64,000 bases of DNA from Eustoma russellianum (GCA_036186865.1 AP025054.1:6505571-6569570); one strand, 5' to 3'. Positions 24,801-36,690 are shown, counted from the first letter of the stretch. The notes: generated from the letters alone by a model not told the origin. Numbers and translations: made by a program.

Positions 24801-27800
24801 TTAATCTTTGAGTCTTTAAACCACAGTAGCTCACATATGCCTTGTGCCATACCATGAATTCTGCCTCAGCACTAGATCGTGCAACAACGTTTTGTTTCTT
24901 GCTCTTTCATATCATCAGTTTTGCTCCAAGCAAAGTACAATATCCAGTTGTTGATTTCTTATCCACAGTTGACCCAACATAGCCTACCTCAGTACTTCAA
25001 GGGTCACACTTCCACTTATCTCAAACAGAATTCCTCTTCCTGGCGTTTTTTAAGGGCTCGGCATCTTGTTTCGATAGTGGTGTGATTTCAGACATCTTAA
25101 CCAAATGGTGGCAGTATTAACCAAATGGTGGCAGTAATATCAGAAGGGAGAAAATTCCTGGTTTAAACGGCAATGAAAGCCCACAGAAAAACTCTGCCAA
25201 TGAAGGCCAGAAAGAAAATGGCTATGAAAAGTAGAAAATCGAGACTGGAATTCTCATGTTTAACAACCTAAAGCTCTGATACCACCTCAGAATTTTTGGT
25301 TATGAATGCCTACTTCACTCACTAGATCAGATGCATTTATATACAAAAATTTTCCCCTAGAAGGAAACTATCACTAATTGAATCCTTAAACTTATGGGAT
25401 TAATTTCCCCTAATTGACTCACTAAAACTTCAGCAATCATATAATTGTATAATTTCCTAAAATAAACAAGCAAACACATGTTAAAATACAAAAGACACAA
25501 ACGTTTCCCCATTCACCCCGAAAGACTCACGTTTGGAAATCCAACAGAAATATGGAGAATGTAACAAAAATCCTCGGCATGCAGAAAAATTAGTCACCTA
25601 TTGTTTGTTTGGAGTTTGAACAGGATATAGATTTGGACTCAGAGGAGAGAATTTCATGATCTTGTTGAATAAAATTAAAAATGGCAATTATATTAACCAC
25701 AACAATGGTACTAGCGTCTAGCATGAAAGCTACCATCTCTCAAGAGCATAATGGGCAACGACAAAGAGTAAAGCATTAAACAGAGAAACTGACTAAACAC
25801 AAAATTTATGGATCATATTCACAGGTTAAATTTATCCACAAATTTAACCTTTGTAGCTTCTGATATGTCAACTCTCCACTGGTTATGGCCCCTACAAAGA
25901 GCGAGGGATCGAATCCAAGGCTCTTCAATTTTTCCATAGTTGTAGATGCACGTCTTGATGAGTTGCTTATGATTACCATCTTAGTCCCGCAGGCAGCCAG
26001 CTTTTCCACTGTTGAGAATTTATTAAATGTAAGTGCTCCAGTTGAGTAGTCTTTTTTTAATTAAAATATTATAGATAAGTGTCAAATTTACAAGGAAAAT
26101 TATAAGGGAGGTTGCTTAAAATAGCAACATGAAGCTTGGTTTACACAAAATATAGGTGGCTTACACCAAAGTATCTAAAAGCTAATTCCAACCTTTGCAA
26201 AAAGATGCCTTGAAAAGGCAATATGAGTCAAGCATGTACAAAATACACAAAGTTCTAAGCTAACCACGTTGAGTCAACAACAAATCCTTCCACTAAAAGT
26301 AAAATGTACTGAGCTTCTCTACACAAACACCTGAGGGGTATAACCACCAGGAAGTTAGATAGCAGAAAGACAACCCAGCAACAGCTTGAGTGAAAGAGAG
26401 GTGGAAGTGATTGATGGTTGTATGCATATCATGAACACTCGCAGGGAGTAGAAATAATAACAATGATCATAGATGAAAGTAACGACCATATCAGTGTTCC
26501 ACATATGTAACAGAAATCTATAAATATCTATCAGAACCTGGTTTTAAGAGAACTTTGTTGGAAACACCTATGGTGAGAGCAAGTTCTCAGTTGAACTTTG
26601 TGAATTTGTAATTTCTCCAAGAGTCCACCGCATAGGAAATGTTTTGCAACACCTTTTTCAGGATTATATCTTGATACTTGGCCAGTTGATGATGAAATCT
26701 ATTATTTTTATCTCTTCATAAGTGGTATGTTGTAGCTGATAATTAAAGGTGGACAAGATGCTTTTGAAATTTTGATCTCCAATGATTGTTTGAGTTGAGT
26801 CATTTTATAGTGGTCTACCAGTCTAATGTCCTATATGTGCATTAAATTTGTTTAAGTACTGCTCCCCATACTTTAGCTGAATATTGGCACTGGAAAAAAG
26901 GTGTGCACGGTTCTCCTCGAACCTGCAACATAAAAGGATTAGATTGTATTGATCCCCAACGTAAATGTTTATCTAGCATAACCATTCTCTGACACGCAAG
27001 CCAAAAAACGATTGCATATCGTGGAAGAAAGTGTTTGCACTAGACAACGTTGTTCCAATCTACCAGAGGTAGTGTAGGCTGGAGAGCCTTTATGTCTTGT
27101 GTAACGATAAATTACGGTTTGGTTTCCAAATCCAACAATCCTCTCTTTGTTTGAAGCTTCAGTTGTTGCAGGCTAAGGTAAATTGCATCACATGGTTGTC
27201 CCATCCTCTGCTATACGGTAATTTCCATGTTCTCCCTTCCAATACTACTGAATCTGTTGCATCATCCCTAATGGGAAGTTTCCTCCTTAGTTCCAGGTAG
27301 CCAGCGCTTAAGACTGTTAGTGTATGTGCCCTAGGCCATGATTTGGATATTTATGTTATGCATTTATTATTAATAAAAAGAGGTTTTATTATCATTATTG
27401 TTGGTTAGTATGTTACACAATTTTGATATATGTCCTTGATTCATTATTGTTATAGAGATAAAATAATTTATAATCAGTATGAGTATTGATTTGATAATCA
27501 TGAGATGATTATGTGTATGGTGATACGAATCAATCTCATAGATACTTGTTAGAGAACAGTGTATTGGATAGACTCATCATGAGATTACTACATGGATTAG
27601 CGTCATAAGTAAATCTCGTGATAGTCATGTTTTAATCCTTTGACTTGAGATTGTCATAGTTTCCAACACAAGGACTATTATATTTTGACATGATCAAACG
27701 TTATTCGTAACTGGATAATAATAAAGGTCATGATTGAATGTGATAGAAATTATGTAGAGGATATTGAACAATCAAGATAGAATTTGTCCCTCTCTTTCGA

Positions 27801-30800
27801 GAGAGATATCTTTGGACCCCTCGATTAATGAGACTGTGAAATGCATGGCCGTGCTCAAATGAATTGATAGTGTGATCAATATCATTTGTTTTATCAGTCT
27901 ACTTAGAGATCGAGTAATCATATGTTTGAACAATATAAGTATGACGCTGACCATGACTTATGTTCAAACTAGATATCGTGTGACAAAGGGATTAATGCAT
28001 GTACTATTGTTAGGCTAGTTGGACTTTACTCGTATTAATTGGGTAGCTGTAATGCCTTGCTAGAGGCCAATTACGACTTGTTGGTTTAATAGCGATTTAA
28101 TCAACTGCCAATTAATATGGGCCTATCGGGTCACACACAAGAATGCGTATGGTTGAGATTAATAATATTAATAATATTAATATTGGATATTAATTATTAT
28201 TATTATTATTATCGTTTTAATATTAATAATATTAATATTGGATATTAATTATTATTATTATTATTAATTTTGTTTTTTTATGTATATATTTATATCATCG
28301 GATAATAACAGAGAATCCATATTTGATATGGATTTTGATTGGTTTTATCTAATCCTAACAGAATCCGTATCTGGTCAGATTTTGATAGCGTTAACAAATC
28401 CGATCTGCAATCGGATTTTGATATCTATATATATGTATGGAGCTTGGCGTATCTCACAGACCAAGCAATTAAAAAACGAAAGAACAGAAAACGAAACCCT
28501 AGAATCGTTTTTGTGAAAAACCGAGTTCTTCAGCCGCGCCGTTTGAAGAGCTAGCACTCCGGGCGGAAGCGTTCGTGTGGATACCGACAGAGGATGTTAG
28601 TGATTTCACACCTCTTCCATCTGCGTAATTCGGATCTACGGAGGTAACTTTTGATTTCTTTTGTCGAATTAAACGAACAACATGGATTCTTGGTAGGAAA
28701 TCGGAGATCATGTTTTGTTTTTTCCGCTGCGCGTTTTGCAGTGATCTCGGCTGGTTTCCTAACAAAGACTCCCCAGAGGTGTCAGGGATCATGTCAAGAG
28801 GGCGTAGTGAGCCCACTTCCAATATTCTTTTCCACATAGTTAGCACATCTATCCCATACCTCTAGTAATCTTTTCCACAGCCAAGAGTCCGGGGGTCTTA
28901 GTTTGGGCTCCCATAAAGATTTTCCCTTTAATATTACCGTATGCATCCATTTCACCCATATACCTTCCTTATGCTCGCAAATGTTCTAGATACTCTTCAT
29001 GATGTAAGCATTACAACCAGCCCTAAGTCATGAATACATAATCCTCCTGTCCTTAGGTTGACAAATAGTAAACCACTTCACCTTTGCCTTACACGTTCCC
29101 CCCCACGTGAAACTCCTAAGGATTTTTTTCACTTCTCTAATGATTCTCCTAGGAAAAAAATATGAGGCAGTCAAAAACCTACAGACAGCTATGAGAATTG
29201 AGTTTATTAGTCGCATTTTTCTGTCATATGAATGGTTTTTCTATTTTCCAGTCTTGAACCTTATTTGTTAATCTATTTAATAGTGTTCTACAATCGGAAT
29301 AGGAGAGCTTACCATAAACAAGCGGAACACTTCGGCACCTAATGGGAAGACTACCTAAAGGCATGCCTAGTGTGTAAGCATTAGACTCCCTTAGCTAAGA
29401 GCATATGCCAGAGGTAAAAATCTCACACTCTAACAGGTTTGGCTGCAAACTTATGAGAACTTGGAATTCATACAGTGTTTCCTTGATTACTCTAATGGAT
29501 TGAGTGTTTGGATGGAAAGGTCATCCGCAAAGGCAAGGATGAGAGTCTTTAAGTGTCCACACTTAGGATGGTAGCTGAAATTAGAGTGTTCAGTAATTGG
29601 GTGAATCCTTCCATAATAAGAATAAACAAGCTTGGGGAAAGAGGGTCCCCTTGCCTAAGTCCTCTAGAGGACCAAATTTAAGGCACCACTCATGTTTATA
29701 CAGAAAGATGCAATAGGTATATATAGGTAAATCCAGTCTAAGTACTGATGGGGCAAGTTCATTTTTTGTACGATCATCATCAAGCATGGCCAACTAACTG
29801 TATCAAAGGCCTTCATAATGTCTACTTTAATTGCACAGCACTTAGCCTCTCCGGTCTTTTTATAATCTTTTATCAGTTCATGCATAAGGAGTATATTATT
29901 TTGTATAGTTCTGTCTTTCACAAACACATATTGGTTTTCATCTACCAAAAGGGGAAGCAGTGGTTTTAATATATTTGCTAGGATCTTGGAGGTTACTTTA
30001 TATGTCACGTTACAACATGAAATGAGTCTGAACTGTTTGATGTCGTTTGAGTTGTCTGTCTTAGGAATCAAGGAGATGGTTGTGGTGTTTATAGGTTAGT
30101 ACATGAAGTTCCTGCTAAAGAAGAATTCGACTGCCGAGGCAAATTTCTCACCCACTAAGGACCAATTTCCTTTGAAAATTTGCACAGTAAAACCATTCAC
30201 GCCAGATGCACTACTAGATTTCAGTGAAAATAAAGCCTGTTTTGTCTTGCTCCTGGAGATGGGTAGGGTTATAGTGAGTTTTTTTGTCTACAGTAAGTGT
30301 TTTACCAGTCCGTTGTTGGTTAGGCGTATTAAAGGAACATAGATCAGTGAAAAGTTCTTAAAAAAGTCTATTGTCATGTCCTAGACTAATCTATAGTCTT
30401 CAATCATGACCCTTTCTTCATTTGCAGACTGAGGATCTTGTTCATAGCATTTTTGGACCTTGACAATTCTATGAAAGAACTTTGTGTTTTTGTCCCCTTC
30501 TTTCATCTACTTAATCCTAGACTTTTCCTTGAAGAAAATTTCTCCAAAAGATAGGAAACTAAAATAGATTTGTTGGAACTTTTCTCCTCTTCATGGATTG
30601 GATATTGTAGGGATCATTCACTAATTCAGCTTGGACAAGCTCTAATTGGTTTATTGCAAGCTCCACTCTACCTATAATATTACTAAATTTATCTTTATTT
30701 AGTTTCCTAAGACTTTCCTTCAGTCTTCTAAGTTTCCTTATCAATTGTACCAAGAGGTTACCATCTACTAGATCATTCAAGCTCTCCTTATGTCTTGGAA

Positions 30801-33800
30801 ATCAAGATGTCTTTGGTCCAAACTTTAGGCTATCTTGAATGGTAAGAATACCCAGTGAGTGGTATGAAGAAATAAGAGCCTCATAGTCTAATTGAAAATG
30901 GAAAAATAGATTTTTCCACTGCTCATTACAGAACATATGGTCTATCTTGGTATACACTCTTTTATCCTCATTTCTATTATTAGAACACGTGTATTCAAAT
31001 CCTCTAGAGGGTATGTTAACCATATTTAAGTCCTTAACCCATTCTGTGAACTCCTTGAAGGCATTCATATCCACCTTTTTCCTACTTATTTTCTCATGTC
31101 TATCTAGGATGATGTTAAAATATTCCATGATTAACCAAGGACAGGAGCTATAGAGCTGGTTTTGGTATTTAAGTTCTCTTCGTAGTTCTCTTTTGTTAGA
31201 CCTCTCATTATAGCCATATACTACCGTTAGAATAAACTCTTCATGTTTATGGAAGATTAGCTTCACTTTACAAGTGATGGATCGATCAGAACAGTGGAGG
31301 AGTTTCCCTTCCAAGATGTTTGGGTTCCATGCTACCTAAATTCTAGATACTGTGTTAGGAAGAGTGTTGTGTACAACCTCTCAACCGCTCAATATTCTTC
31401 TAGACAGGACAATAAAATTCCTTTGCCTAACTTTGACTTCCACTAGGTCTATAAATCCAATTTTTTGTTATTATAAAATCCTTTACATTTTGTTGTCTAA
31501 GTGGGAGATTAAGTCCTCTTACATTCCAACAACTAACTTGGTCATCTCTTAGATATAGATCCTCTCCGTCTAACCTTACTTGCACCTATAAATCCAATTT
31601 TTGGGTTCCCTTCCAAGATGTTTGGGTTCCATGCTACCCAAATTCTAGATACTGTGTTAGGAAGGGTGTTGTGCACAACCTCTCAATCGCTCAATATTCT
31701 TCTAGATAAGACAATAAAATTCATTTGCCTAACTTTGACTTCCACTAGGCCTACAAATCCAATTTTTTGTTATTATAAAATCCTTTACATTTTGTTGTCT
31801 AAGTGGGAGATTAAGTCCTCTTACATTCCAACAACTAACTTGGTCATCTCTTAGATATAGATCCTCTCAGTCTAACCTTACTTGCACCTCTATTAGGCTA
31901 CCTAGTAATTGGTAGACCCCTTTGCTCAATTACTTAGGTATCATTACCTACAGAAGAGGTTTCCTCGGTTTCAGTGTCAGATGTTGTGTATAATTTTTCT
32001 ACTGAGATACATTTAGAGTATTTATTGTCCTTCCTAAAGATATCCCCATTCGTATCCCCTTCCTCAACACTGGGAGTTATTGACCCTTCTTCAGGGTTGT
32101 GTTGTGTTACTCCCTAATCAGTCCCCTTAAAGTTTTGGTGGTCTTTCCTAGGATTATCCTTATATTTCCCTTTAACCGTGGTCTTACAAGAGTTTAATCG
32201 AACACCTGTCCTAGTGGGACTTAACTATCCCAGGATTCCCCTTCAGATTGATGATGTCTATCATCAGCAACATCTAAGATAGAAGGGGAACTGTGACTCC
32301 TGTTCACATCCTCGTCCAAAGCTACTCTCCCACGATCCTCCTCTTGCTCACATTTCAAGCTATCGCATTGGGAGGTAGCTTCATTTTTGATACCTGTAGG
32401 GGGCATAACAATGTTAGAATTAACACCATAATTTACATGGATAGGGACAGACATCAATTGGTTAGCATGTTCCTTGTTCATCGTTGCCTTATTCTTCTCT
32501 ATGGACCTTTTTTGGTTGCTCTCTGTAAGGCACGTTTAGCCTTTACTTAGGATAAAGTGTTCTTGCTGATCAGTGTCTTCCTCTTCCTCGTCAAGTTCAT
32601 CAGGTTGTAGAGAATCCTCCGTTTCTTCCCCTTCCAGAGTGGCATACCTATTAGTACTACTTAGCTTCATTGGATATACAAAGGCTGCCACCTTGTTGCC
32701 ACCCTCCTTCAAGCCTTTAGCTTTCATGCTTTCCCCTTCCCCATTGAATAGGCTCTTTAAAAGGGTTTCAAGTCCCTTCTCTTGTCGTTCACCTTTCTTT
32801 GTTTAGCCAACATGAATGCGATTATATCTTCATTTTCACTACTCATCATGTTCAGATGGAACCACTTTTACATACTCCCGTTTTATCTATGTCATTATCC
32901 ATTCTTGCCACGTTGGCTTTCCTTTTATCCTTGATGGACTCGTTTATCTGCACCTTGTTGGCAACATGCGTAGGTTTAGTAGCAGAAACATGGCAAAAGT
33001 TTTACACTTGAGGCAATGTGGAAGAATCCATTTGTAATACACTTCTTACGTACAGTCTACCATCTTCATCTACATAATTTATGACTGTGGGTGGAATAGC
33101 CACCGCCGAGATTTTAATACAGACTCACAAAAACCACCCTTGTCTGAGAGGTGGTATGCTTGTCCATGAACAAACGCTTACCAATTAGGCTTCTTAGGCC
33201 ACTCAATACCTCTGAATTGAAGTAGTGAGCTCCTAGCTTAGGAAGTTGCACTCAAACAGGGATAGAATCTAGCTTTAGCTTTTGAATTGGTCTATTACAG
33301 ATCCAAGGTCTTAAAACGAGTACTCTGTTACCAAAGAGAGGGGGGGGGGGGGGGAAGTTCTAGTATACTCTGTTTGGCATCCTCAAATTGAAAACGGAAG
33401 ATAAACAAATCTTCTTATACCTTTTAGAACTTAAGAAGTCCTTTAGCTAAACATTGGTCTTCTCCAAACTTCGGGCTTACCTGTTACATTAAAGATACAT
33501 TATTCCCCATGCTTGGCCAACTATTACAGAACATCATTTCGCACCGCTACTGAGTTCGGTCTAATAGCAAATAACTTTTTTCCTTTGTCCGTCTCTGGTT
33601 GGACATATGTCAAAGTTGAGGAAGTTTTAGGCGAGAAATCTGGCTTGAGCAGTGAAACACAAGCATAATTAGCTCTAACAACACCTTGCATGTTGCAGAT
33701 CTAAACTGGGTTAGCAGTACCCATCCATCTTCGTGGAAAGGAGATAAATATTTTATTCTGACCACTTGTAGCAACAGTCGGAGAGATCCTAAGGCCTAGA

Positions 33801-35183
33801 ATGGAGGTGAAATTGTGGACTATCAAAATTTAGTTGCTTTGCTCTAAAGATTTGAGAGAACTGGTGAAGACGGTTAATAGAGAGAAGATGGAGGGCGGCT
33901 AGGAGAAGAATGGTGGAGAGAGAGAAATTTGGAGTAAAAGAGACATTGTCAACAGAATTATTACCATTGACGGCGGAAACAAGCAATGGTGGTAAGAAGA
34001 GAGAAAAGATAAAAGTTGGCCATGTGACTTTGTCGAGATGTTTTAGAGAGAAGGCAGAGAATTTCTTTTAGAGAGAAGTCCGCTTATGTTTCCACCCTGT
34101 TCCGCGATTGAATAGACACTGATAACTGTAGATTGAAAATAATATTATACAGTAAAAAAAATGTTCAAAGTACTACATAAAGGTAAAAGATAATACATCA
34201 AAACATACATGTAGAGATGGCTCCGGGGTAAGGTTGTTTCCCATCATGAAGGACCCCAAATTGATCCAAGAACCAAGCCTACACAGATACGATATGATCT
34301 CATAAAGCCTATACTTGCATTAGATTCTCTTGGGTCCATGAGTCCGTAAGAATGCAAATTATGATACATTAGCATGATAAACTAGAATAATTCTATGGTC
34401 ATACTGATACCATGTATAGCCACCAACCAGTACCCATATCCACATCATCTATGCATAATCATGCATGCTTATATAAAAGGGAAAGTATATAGGGCCTGGA
34501 GAAGGGTCAGCCTTTGAAGCTAATAAGGACGATCTTCATTCATGTTTCTTTAAGGAGGCTCCATGATACTAGCAAGAACACAACTTCTTTACAGTCACAT
34601 GGCTAGTTTCTCGATTTTTCTTTTTAACAAAGGTGATAGAGGTCCGAATTGTGGTGGACACCAGAAAGTGCAATAACTGTTTCAAGGTAGCCTATATGTT
34701 AAACTTGTCATTTCAATTGAATGATTACTTATGGATAATTTTTCCTTTATATCTTAGCCAGAAACATATTAAATTTATATTATGTGGGAATGTGATTGGA
34801 TATTCAAGATGTTCCAATTTTTCCCCTTTCAACATCCACCAATTTACCGGTAAAGAAAAGCAAAATCCCATCCATGTACTTACCTCAGCCAAACTTTCTA
34901 CAATTAACGAACATTTGAACTCTGATTTGTCTTTTATACCTTCTTTTCTTGAATAAGATATGTAATTTTCTTAGGAAGACAAGTTTCTAACATCAAATAG
35001 TCAATAAATTTTCAATAGAAACTATATATAAACGGAAAGCAAATTTGGACATTAATTTTGGATGATTGATAAGCAAGGCACCTTGAATTGACGAGATTCA
35101 GCGAGTTGTCGAATGCCATTAACTTTCTGAAATGGCTTTACAGCATCGGGCAGTAGGGATGATGACGGCGACACTGAACTCAT
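12862..35183 (-). CDS. HAD-superfamily class IIA hydrolase, 7 exons (At5g10460-like)
   Basis: Exons, all with GT-AG borders and a continuous frame: 35183-35082, 34278-34209, 26008-25849, 16124-16043, 15423-15207, 14728-14664, 13116-12862 (stop included). The total is 951 bp, 316 residues, close to what I recall for the plant family (about 300). Residues 35-57 carry HAD motif I as LDQFGVLHDG (first Asp is the nucleophile). Motif II is VIISNSS (about 68-74), the motif III Lys is in WMGKPDK (end of exon 6), and motif IV is AVGDSLHHDIKGA (about 251-263). These suit a Mg-dependent phosphatase acting on a small substrate; the substrate is unknown. The start chosen is the ATG giving MSSVSPSSS; an in-frame ATG 60 bp upstream is possible. 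No targeting peptide is obvious. Introns 2 and 3 are 8.2 and 9.7 kb because of transposon insertions, yet no exon is damaged. The gene is divergent to RAD21. Family assignment is from recalled Arabidopsis similarity. Confidence 0.92.
13117..16042 (-). other. HAD introns 4-6
   Basis: Intron 4 (16042-15424), intron 5 (15206-14729) and intron 6 (14663-13117) are non-coding. No transposon borders, repeats or RNA genes were recognised. A G-rich run (about 14324-14340) lies in intron 6. Confidence 0.6.
16354..16621 (+). repeat. 5' LTR of the young copia element
   Basis: 268 bp. Compared with the 3' LTR it has an extra TAAAG unit and three base differences. Followed within two bases by the primer-binding site. 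Confidence 0.93.
16624..16634 (+). promoter_or_regulatory. tRNA-iMet primer-binding site
   Basis: GGTATCAGAGC two bases after the LTR end, matching the standard copia primer site apart from one base before it. Confidence 0.85.
17286..21857 (+). pseudogene. Copia gag-pol polyprotein with multiple inactivating lesions
   Basis: Begins at ATG 17286. Gag is of the retrotran_gag/UBN2 type. The zinc knuckle (CKYCKKPRYVVDNC) has Tyr where His is expected. The protease has VDSGATDHM. A GAG-pre-integrase (WHYRFGHP), integrase core (HSDIWGP, TDNGSEY, NGVAERKNR), RT (RYKARLVAKGF, DVKNAFLYGDL) and RNase H (YIDVDWAGS, SSAEAEL) follow in order. Visible breaks: stops at 17430 (TGA), 19137 (TAA, at a zinc-binding Cys of the integrase finger), 20387 (TAG) and 21534 (TGA); frame changes near 20175, 20445 and 20733. 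The RT active site reads YVDN instead of YVDD. It cannot encode a working polyprotein. Confidence 0.92.
21833..21842 (+). promoter_or_regulatory. Polypurine tract
   Basis: TGAGGGGGAG immediately before the 3' LTR; this primes plus-strand synthesis in copia elements. Confidence 0.85.
21843..22105 (+). repeat. 3' LTR of the young copia element
   Basis: 263 bp, nearly identical to 16354-16621, ending TTTCTATA and followed by the TSD CTTTT. Confidence 0.93.
22129..23727 (+). mobile_element. Small gypsy-like LTR element, mostly non-autonomous
   Basis: Two related stretches, about 22129-22561 and 23459-23727, both end in a GGCCCGTAACA block and share the AATTCAGCAATTAGTCATAAGG block, so they are taken as LTRs; the right one lacks about 150 internal bases. 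The left copy is followed by TTTGATATCAGCC, a worn primer site. Between them lies only a gag-like piece. No protease, RT or integrase is seen. No target duplication was found. Confidence 0.65.
22579..22818 (+). pseudogene. Gag N-terminal fragment
   Basis: 80-codon frame from ATG 22579 (MGGAKELREELKAF...). It has a coiled-coil-like stretch, then QEGSLEEYQRQFQSLLER, which resembles the retrotransposon gag of Ty3/gypsy elements. The frame ends early, and later pieces (to about 23057) are in another frame. Confidence 0.55.
24034..25520 (-). mobile_element. Internally deleted copia element
   Basis: LTR-like copies at about 24034-24538 and 25286-25520 flank a short interior. On the minus strand the interior starts with the primer site TGGTATCAGAGC (plus GCTCTGATACCA at 25276-25287), then a gag start (ATG 25095, MSEITPLSKQD). 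It jumps to the end of RNase H (about 24560-24870; AEAEF-like motif, LWFKDSKI) and a purine tract (plus CTCCCCTCAAG, about 24537). Protease, integrase and RT are absent. The left LTR has a 280-bp insertion (24125-24411). Confidence 0.75.
24125..24411. mobile_element. Insertion of about 280 bp inside one LTR
   Basis: The partner LTR at about 25367-25385 is continuous across this point. In the left LTR the word CTAATTG occurs at both edges (24125-24131 and 24405-24411). The insert starts TGTAGAAAATAAC and resembles a small solo LTR, but its right end is not a standard CA. Confidence 0.6.
27315..28764. mobile_element. Solo LTR (family A, copy 1) with TSD AAGAC
   Basis: 1450 bp starting TGTTAGTGTATG and ending TTTCCTAACA, flanked by perfect AAGAC copies (27310-27314 and 28765-28769). 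It holds AT-rich duplicated blocks (about 28160-28265) and no coding sequence. It is about 97% similar to 47325-48777. It inserted into the LINE and arose by LTR-LTR recombination or direct loss of the internal part. Confidence 0.93.
29664..30071 (-). pseudogene. LINE reverse transcriptase fragment
   Basis: 135-codon open stretch with IPKTDNSNDIKQFRLISCCN, ILANILKPLLP, DENQYVF and KVDIMKAFDTVSW, the typical fingers and palm start of plant L1 RT. The FADD-type active site is not in this open stretch. Confidence 0.85.
30802..31314 (-). pseudogene. LINE endonuclease domain fragment
   Basis: 170 codons of an exonuclease-endonuclease-phosphatase fold with VVYGYNERSNKRELR, MEYFNIILDRHEK (the usual GDFN motif reads EYFN) and a C-terminal SSYHSLGILTI (SDHSP position altered). 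It precedes the RT in the same element. Confidence 0.85.
31309..31890. repeat. 302-bp tandem duplication inside the LINE
   Basis: The stretch from TTCCAAGATGTTTGGG at 31309 recurs at 31611 with about 95% identity, each copy about 280 bp. The start lies at the 5' end of the endonuclease domain. Confidence 0.85.
32221..33200 (-). pseudogene. LINE ORF1 remnant
   Basis: Open pieces at 32727-32536 and 32481-32221 are acidic and low in hydrophobics, as at the C-terminal end of plant LINE ORF1 (DUF4283 type). The gag-like fold itself is not readable in one frame. Confidence 0.5.
33340..33354. repeat. Poly-G tract
   Basis: Fifteen consecutive G on the plus strand, preceded by GAGA; prone to length error in sequencing. 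Confidence 0.9.
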
Positions 35184-36329
35184 TCTTCCACGCCCCACCG
35201 CTATCCGGTCTTGATTCTCCACGGTGGTTTCGGTTTGAAACAAATGTTTCAGGTTGTGGTTGCAATTTTGTTGGCTCGGTTCGGGTATTATCAGTCAACT
35301 TTTTTGACAGTTGTTCTCAAGAAAAATAAAATTAAAATTAAAAAGTACGAACAAATCAAATATTCTTTTATGGAGATGATTATTTTTAGAACAATCTCAA
35401 ACTCGAGTTTGATTACGATTTTTTATATATTTTTTAATCTTAAGTTTGAGTTTTTACGTCCTTGACATCGAGTTAAACTCGAATGGAATTCAAATCTATT
35501 TCGATTAAAATGTTTAGCTTCTCAAAATAATATATGTTTGTTTTTCGCTAATATAATTGAATCAATATTACTGAAAAACTTATTGTGTTTGCAAGAATCG
35601 CCACTTATTTTGTTTAAATTACTATTTATATCAAGCAAAATTACAAGTACGGAATAAGGTCATGCATAAATTTTATATATATTTTAATTTTGAAAATGAT
35701 TACAAACTAATGAATTGGATATTGATGTATTCAACCATGACTTGTTAAATGGGTAAGTTAAATCAAACTCGATCTCAAGTTTTATTAAATTGGAATAGGC
35801 AATAAAAGTTAATCAAATCAAACTCGGTTGACTTGTAAATCGCTTGGCTCATTCGTAACCCTTAGTCCATATAAATTGTTGAGATTGTTTAATTAATTTG
35901 TTTTTTTTTTTCGTTTTTTTTTTAAGAAAAAACTCATTTCGTATATCTTATTATGACAATTGAAAAAATGGTAGTGAAGTTGGATAATGAGAGTGAACGC
36001 AAACAATTTGAAGCGACTAACTGCATTCACAACTTCAAATTTTCTGCATAAATAAATACACGGTCCAATTTCACTATATATCAGATGTCATTTTGTGAAT
36101 ACAAATTCAAAGATTTACACCATATGGAAGGATTGTGGAAATTGTGGTTAGAATGTGAAAGTTGAATGTAGGAGATGAAAAATATGAAATGACCAAAATA
36201 CCCTTATTTTCAATGCATTTCCGGCGGTTTTCCCCTGAAAATGCTATTTTTTTACCAGTCCAAAAGATTATGGATGTTTAAGTATGTATTCGAAACATTA
36301 TGAGGATTATGTATGGAAGTCGAATACTA

Positions 36330-36690
36330 CATGGGCCAAAAGTTGATCAGATGAATCACCAATACTCAACTTACGAAGTGTTGTCTCGAAGATTCTCCCA
36401 ACGACGCCTTTGTAACTATATATGCAAGTTGATCCTCGGATTACACAAACGGTACTTTCACAATTCCATCATCGAGTTTTTCCTTGATGAAGTGTCTATC
36501 TACCTTAATGTGTATTGTTCGGTCATGTTGGACTTGATTCTCGGACATACTGATCACTGCTTTGTTGTCACATTTTAACTTTGTCGGAAACTGTATTGGA
36601 AAGCTTACTTCCTTAACTTCCCCATCCACAGGATTTCCATGATTCGTTTAGTGATTTCTCTAAATTCCGCTTCAGTATTAAATAGCGCAA
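36330..36690 (-). mobile_element. Copia RNase H 3' fragment
   Basis: The frame at 36629-36441 has CDNKAVISMSENQVQHDRT and DRHFIKEKLDDG, the C-terminal copia RNase H block. It is similar to but distinct from the copy at 37168-37554. No LTR adjoins it; a TA/TG microsatellite follows. Confidence 0.75.

Larger units (their letters stand above)
16125..25848 (-). other. HAD intron 3, 9.7 kb, filled by three LTR elements
   Basis: Holds a copia element with both LTRs (16354-22105), a gypsy-like small LTR element (about 22129-23727) and a deleted copia derivative (about 24034-25520). Only about 230 bp on the exon 4 side and 330 bp on the exon 3 side look like original intron, plus about 300 bp at 23728-24033. 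Confidence 0.8.
26050..34120 (-). mobile_element. Near full-length L1-type LINE, degenerate
   Basis: Right to left: a 5' leader rich in GAGAGAGAA (about 33.85-34.1 kb), ORF1 remnants (about 33.2-32.2 kb), endonuclease (31314-30802; VVYGYNERSN, IMEYFNIILD), a linker (30780-30559), reverse transcriptase (30071-29664; ISCCNVTYKV, KVDIMKAFDTVSW), the RT C-terminal region (29216-29028) and a 3' tail ending in oligo-T on plus at about 26050. The tail block GCCACCTATATTTTG recurs at 44.9 and 59.6 kb, showing one LINE family. It is interrupted by a solo LTR and carries a 302-bp tandem duplication. All frames are broken. I saw no target duplication. Confidence 0.85.
26009..34208 (-). other. HAD intron 2, 8.2 kb, almost entirely LINE plus solo LTR
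   Basis: Only about 40 bp next to exon 3 and about 90-130 bp next to exon 2 are outside the LINE, so the ancestral intron was probably under 200 bp. Confidence 0.75.

Noticed and set aside
24668..24850. 60-codon minus-strand frame as a possible gene
   Set aside because: It is the worn end of copia RNase H within a deleted element.
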